Shown piece after piece: positions 6,445 to 7,953 of a stretch of DNA of 7,953 nt. The notes under the pieces are model-generated. The model did not search any database. It was not told the DNA's origin and saw only the letters and a program-made list of their open reading frames with translations. Location: contig JADFHR010000152.1 in the NCBI GenBank assembly GCA_022567015.1, forward strand, positions 1 through 7,953, given 5' to 3'. Position 1 is the first letter of the stretch. Each line of letters opens with the position of its first letter. This stretch comes from Pseudomonadota bacterium (lineage in GTDB: Bacteria; Pseudomonadota; Alphaproteobacteria; Rhodospirillales; 2-02-FULL-58-16). Both the position numbers and the translations under genes were made by a program.

Positions 6445-6542
6445 GACTCGTCTCCGGGGTTACAAGGGAAGATACGTATTGTAGGATACGAATGTTCGGC
6501 GAATGTCGCGGAAAGCCCGCATCCGGGCTGGAGGACCACGCC
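6445..6542. promoter_or_regulatory. Divergent promoter region with phased direct repeats and a leader hairpin
   Basis: These 98 bp lie between the two outward-reading genes. For the minus strand, TACAAT (plus strand ATTGTA at 6478-6483) is a 5-of-6 match to a -10 box. For the plus strand, TTACAA (6460-6465) and TAGGAT (6482-6487) with a 16-bp spacer form a weak sigma-70-like pair, and the two candidates overlap. CGAATGT occurs at 6489-6495 and again at 6500-6506, an 11-bp (one helical turn) period, and GATACG occurs at 6471 and 6485. Boxes are read by eye only. Confidence 0.45.
6514..6534 (+). promoter_or_regulatory. Hairpin abutting the Shine-Dalgarno of the thioredoxin gene
   Basis: AGCCCG (6514-6519) and CGGGCT (6524-6529) form a perfect 6-bp stem with a CATC loop. 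The ribosome site GGAGG (6530-6534) begins at the very next base, 8 nt before the ATG. Such a stem could modulate ribosome access or protect the transcript's 5' end. The function is inferred. Confidence 0.4.
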
Positions 6543-7199
6543 ATGTTGGACAGACGGTTGAGGAATGGCTTCGTTGTCGCCCTCTGCGTCGTCGTGGGAA
6601 GCGGCGCGGCGCTGGCCAAGGGGGACCGGCTGCCGCCTCCGGAAATAGGCGACAACGGTTCTTACAAGCAGGACTGGTTCCTGGAGAGCTTCCTCGACCT
6701 TCCGGAAGATCTTGCGGAATCGGCGGCGAGCGGCAAGCGGCTGGTTATCTTCTGGGAGCAAAGGGGCTGCCCCTACTGCAAGGCCATGCACGAAATCAAC
6801 CTGCGGATTCCCAAGATCGTCGACTACATCAAAGCCAATTTCAACGTCGTGCAACTGGACCTGTGGGGCTCCCGCGAGGTCACCGACTTCGACGGCCAAA
6901 CCCTGCCCGAGAAGGAACTGGCCCGCAAGTACGGCGTCATCTTCACGCCGACCCTGCAGTTCTTTCCCGAAAGCCTGGAAAAGGTCGCGGGCAGGAACGG
7001 CAAGGCCGCCGAGGTGCTGCGCATACCGGGCTACTTCAAGCCCTTCCATTTCTATTTCCTGTTTCATTACGCCTACGAACGGGCCTATGAAACCGAACCC
7101 AACTTCCAGCGCTACCTGAGCGTCAAGGGAGACGAGCTGCGCGCGCGCGGCGTGGATATGGACGCGCAGCTTTGGGCGGACACCCTTCTCTTCAACTAA
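6543..7199 (+). CDS. Secreted thioredoxin-like protein, SoxW-like
   Basis: A 218-residue periplasmic thiol-disulfide protein. Residues 1-25 form a signal peptide (DRRLR, then a hydrophobic stretch and ALA before Lys26). The thioredoxin fold follows, with active site CPYC (Cys76, Cys79) in IFWEQRGCPYCKAMH, then VVQLDLWGSREVTDFDG (102-118) and the cis-proline TPT (Pro136) in YGVIFTPTLQFF. This pattern, including the longer insert between the active site and the cis-proline, matches SoxW/COG2143-type thioredoxins rather than TrxA. The ATG at 6543 has GGAGG 8 nt upstream and puts the signal peptide at the N-terminus; an in-frame ATG at 6426 would overlap the divergent gene and bury it. The gene ends 36 bp from the convergent CcdA-type gene, a likely source of its electrons. 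It may reduce disulfides or persulfides on periplasmic sulfur-oxidation or cytochrome c maturation proteins; which of these is not shown by the sequence. Confidence 0.9.
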   Translation: MLDRRLRNGFVVALCVVVGSGAALAKGDRLPPPEIGDNGSYKQDWFLESFLDLPEDLAESAASGKRLVIFWEQRGCPYCKAMHEINLRIPKIVDYIKANFNVVQLDLWGSREVTDFDGQTLPEKELARKYGVIFTPTLQFFPESLEKVAGRNGKAAEVLRIPGYFKPFHFYFLFHYAYERAYETEPNFQRYLSVKGDELRARGVDMDAQLWADTLLFN

Positions 7200-7235
7200 C
7201 CTCGCGACGGGCGGCACAAAGGTCCCGGGGCTTCT

Positions 7236-7953
7236 CTAGCCGAACTCGGCGAAGAAGGGGAAGACCTCCAGCAGCCAGAAGGCGGCGTCGGCCATCAGTC
7301 CGGTGAAGATGGCGACGCCCGTCACCACCAGCAGGGTACCGATCGTGAGTTCCACCGTGCGCATGTGCTTGCGCATGCGGCCCATGAGTTTCATGAACGG
7401 CTTGACCGCCAGGGCGGCGATCAGGAACGGCGCGCCCATGCCGGCCGCGTAGGTGCCGAGCAGCGAGGTGCCGTACCACACCGAGTCTCCCGCCGCGGCG
7501 ACCATCAGGATGGTTACCAGGATCGGACCGACGCACGGCGTCCAGCCGAAGGCGAAGGCCAGGCCCAGAACGTAGGAGCCGATCAGGCCCGATGGCTTGT
7601 TCTCGATGTGAAAGCGCTTCTCGAAATTGAGAAAACCGATGCGGAACACGCCCATGAAATGAAGGCCGAAGAGCACGATGACGACACCGGCGATCCTGCT
7701 CAGCACGTCCAGGTATTGGGCAATGAAGCCGCTCAGCGCCGTCGCCGTCGCGCCCAGGGCCACGAAGACGGTGCCGAAACCGACGACGAAGGCGGATGCC
7801 GAGACGAACACGCGGCGTGTCAGCGCCCTGTCCACGGGGCCTTCCGCCGTCATCTGCTCCAGGGACGTGCCGCCCAGGAAACACAGGTACGCCGGCACCA
7901 GGGGCAGCACGCACGGCGAGGCAAAGCTCAAAAACCCGGCGCCGAGGGAGGCG
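7236..7953 (-). CDS. ccdA: CcdA-family cytochrome c biogenesis / thiol-reductant membrane transporter, N-terminus cut by window edge
   Basis: Integral inner-membrane protein that passes reducing equivalents from cytoplasmic thioredoxin to periplasmic thioredoxin-like partners. The 238 visible residues show about six hydrophobic helices and the two family cysteine motifs: SPCVLPLVPAYL (cysteine codon 7911-7913) and TPCVGPIL (cysteine codon 7533-7535), the redox pair that lies within the membrane. The frame stays open to the right edge (ASLGAGFLSFASPC), so only about ten N-terminal residues and the start are missing. The total length fits short CcdA/SoxV proteins, which lack the extra domains of DsbD. 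It points at the SoxW-like gene tail to tail, 36 bp apart, and the two are probably functional partners although not co-transcribed. CcdA and SoxV cannot be told apart from this sequence alone. Confidence 0.93.
   Translation of the reverse strand, partial: ASLGAGFLSFASPCVLPLVPAYLCFLGGTSLEQMTAEGPVDRALTRRVFVSASAFVVGFGTVFVALGATATALSGFIAQYLDVLSRIAGVVIVLFGLHFMGVFRIGFLNFEKRFHIENKPSGLIGSYVLGLAFAFGWTPCVGPILVTILMVAAAGDSVWYGTSLLGTYAAGMGAPFLIAALAVKPFMKLMGRMRKHMRTVELTIGTLLVVTGVAIFTGLMADAAFWLLEVFPFFAEFG

Noticed and set aside
6426..6542. Earlier ATG (6426) for the thioredoxin gene
   Set aside because: It would overlap the start of the divergent gene and place the signal peptide internally. The ATG at 6543 has a strong GGAGG site.
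4799..6655. A 618-codon minus-strand open frame overlapping the spermidine-synthase-like gene, and a 543-codon plus-strand frame (4930-6561) over the same DNA
   Set aside because: Both translations are Arg/Gly/Pro-rich low-complexity with no domain, while the third reading gives clear membrane helices and synthase motifs. Long shadow frames are expected in GC-rich DNA.
7200..7235. Terminator between the thioredoxin and CcdA genes
   Set aside because: Only a short CCCGGG palindrome is visible, with no stable stem plus T-run in either direction.

Overview
The window reads as a piece of a GC-rich proteobacterial chromosome. An alphaproteobacterium is my best guess, from the gene families and codon usage; this is inference and no rRNA or marker gene is present. 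It holds seven recognisable protein genes plus one insertion sequence, with short intergenic gaps. No tRNA, rRNA, CRISPR array or phage gene was seen.

Left block (1-1598, minus strand): a GNAT-type acetyltransferase with a cysteine-rich tail is followed after 14 bp by a class II-like histone-deacetylase-family hydrolase that runs off the left edge. They look like one transcription unit pairing an acetyl writer with an acetyl eraser.

Centre (1599-4869): about 300 bp of non-coding or remnant DNA leads into a complete 999-bp IS481-family element (1897-2895). It has 22-bp imperfect inverted repeats, a 6-bp target duplication CCTAGC and an apparently intact transposase. The transposase stop codon is supplied by the duplicated target, not by the element. 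Directly after the element lies the 3' part of a radical SAM gene whose start and CxxxCxxC iron-sulfur motif are missing. It overlaps (ATGA) an intact lipoate-protein ligase gene. Together these resemble the LipS-type lipoyl synthase plus lipoate ligase assembly route, apparently broken here by the insertion or a linked rearrangement.

Right block (4870-7953): a membrane-anchored spermidine-synthase-like protein (minus) and a secreted SoxW-like thioredoxin (plus) diverge from a 98-bp region with promoter-like boxes, an 11-bp-phased direct repeat and a hairpin touching the thioredoxin Shine-Dalgarno. A CcdA-type membrane electron carrier converges on the thioredoxin and runs off the right edge. 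CcdA could keep the periplasmic thioredoxin reduced. LipS/Lpl genes and SoxW/CcdA pairs are both known from sulfur-oxidising bacteria, so a sulfur-metabolism neighbourhood is a reasonable hypothesis, though no sox or sHdr catalytic gene is visible here.
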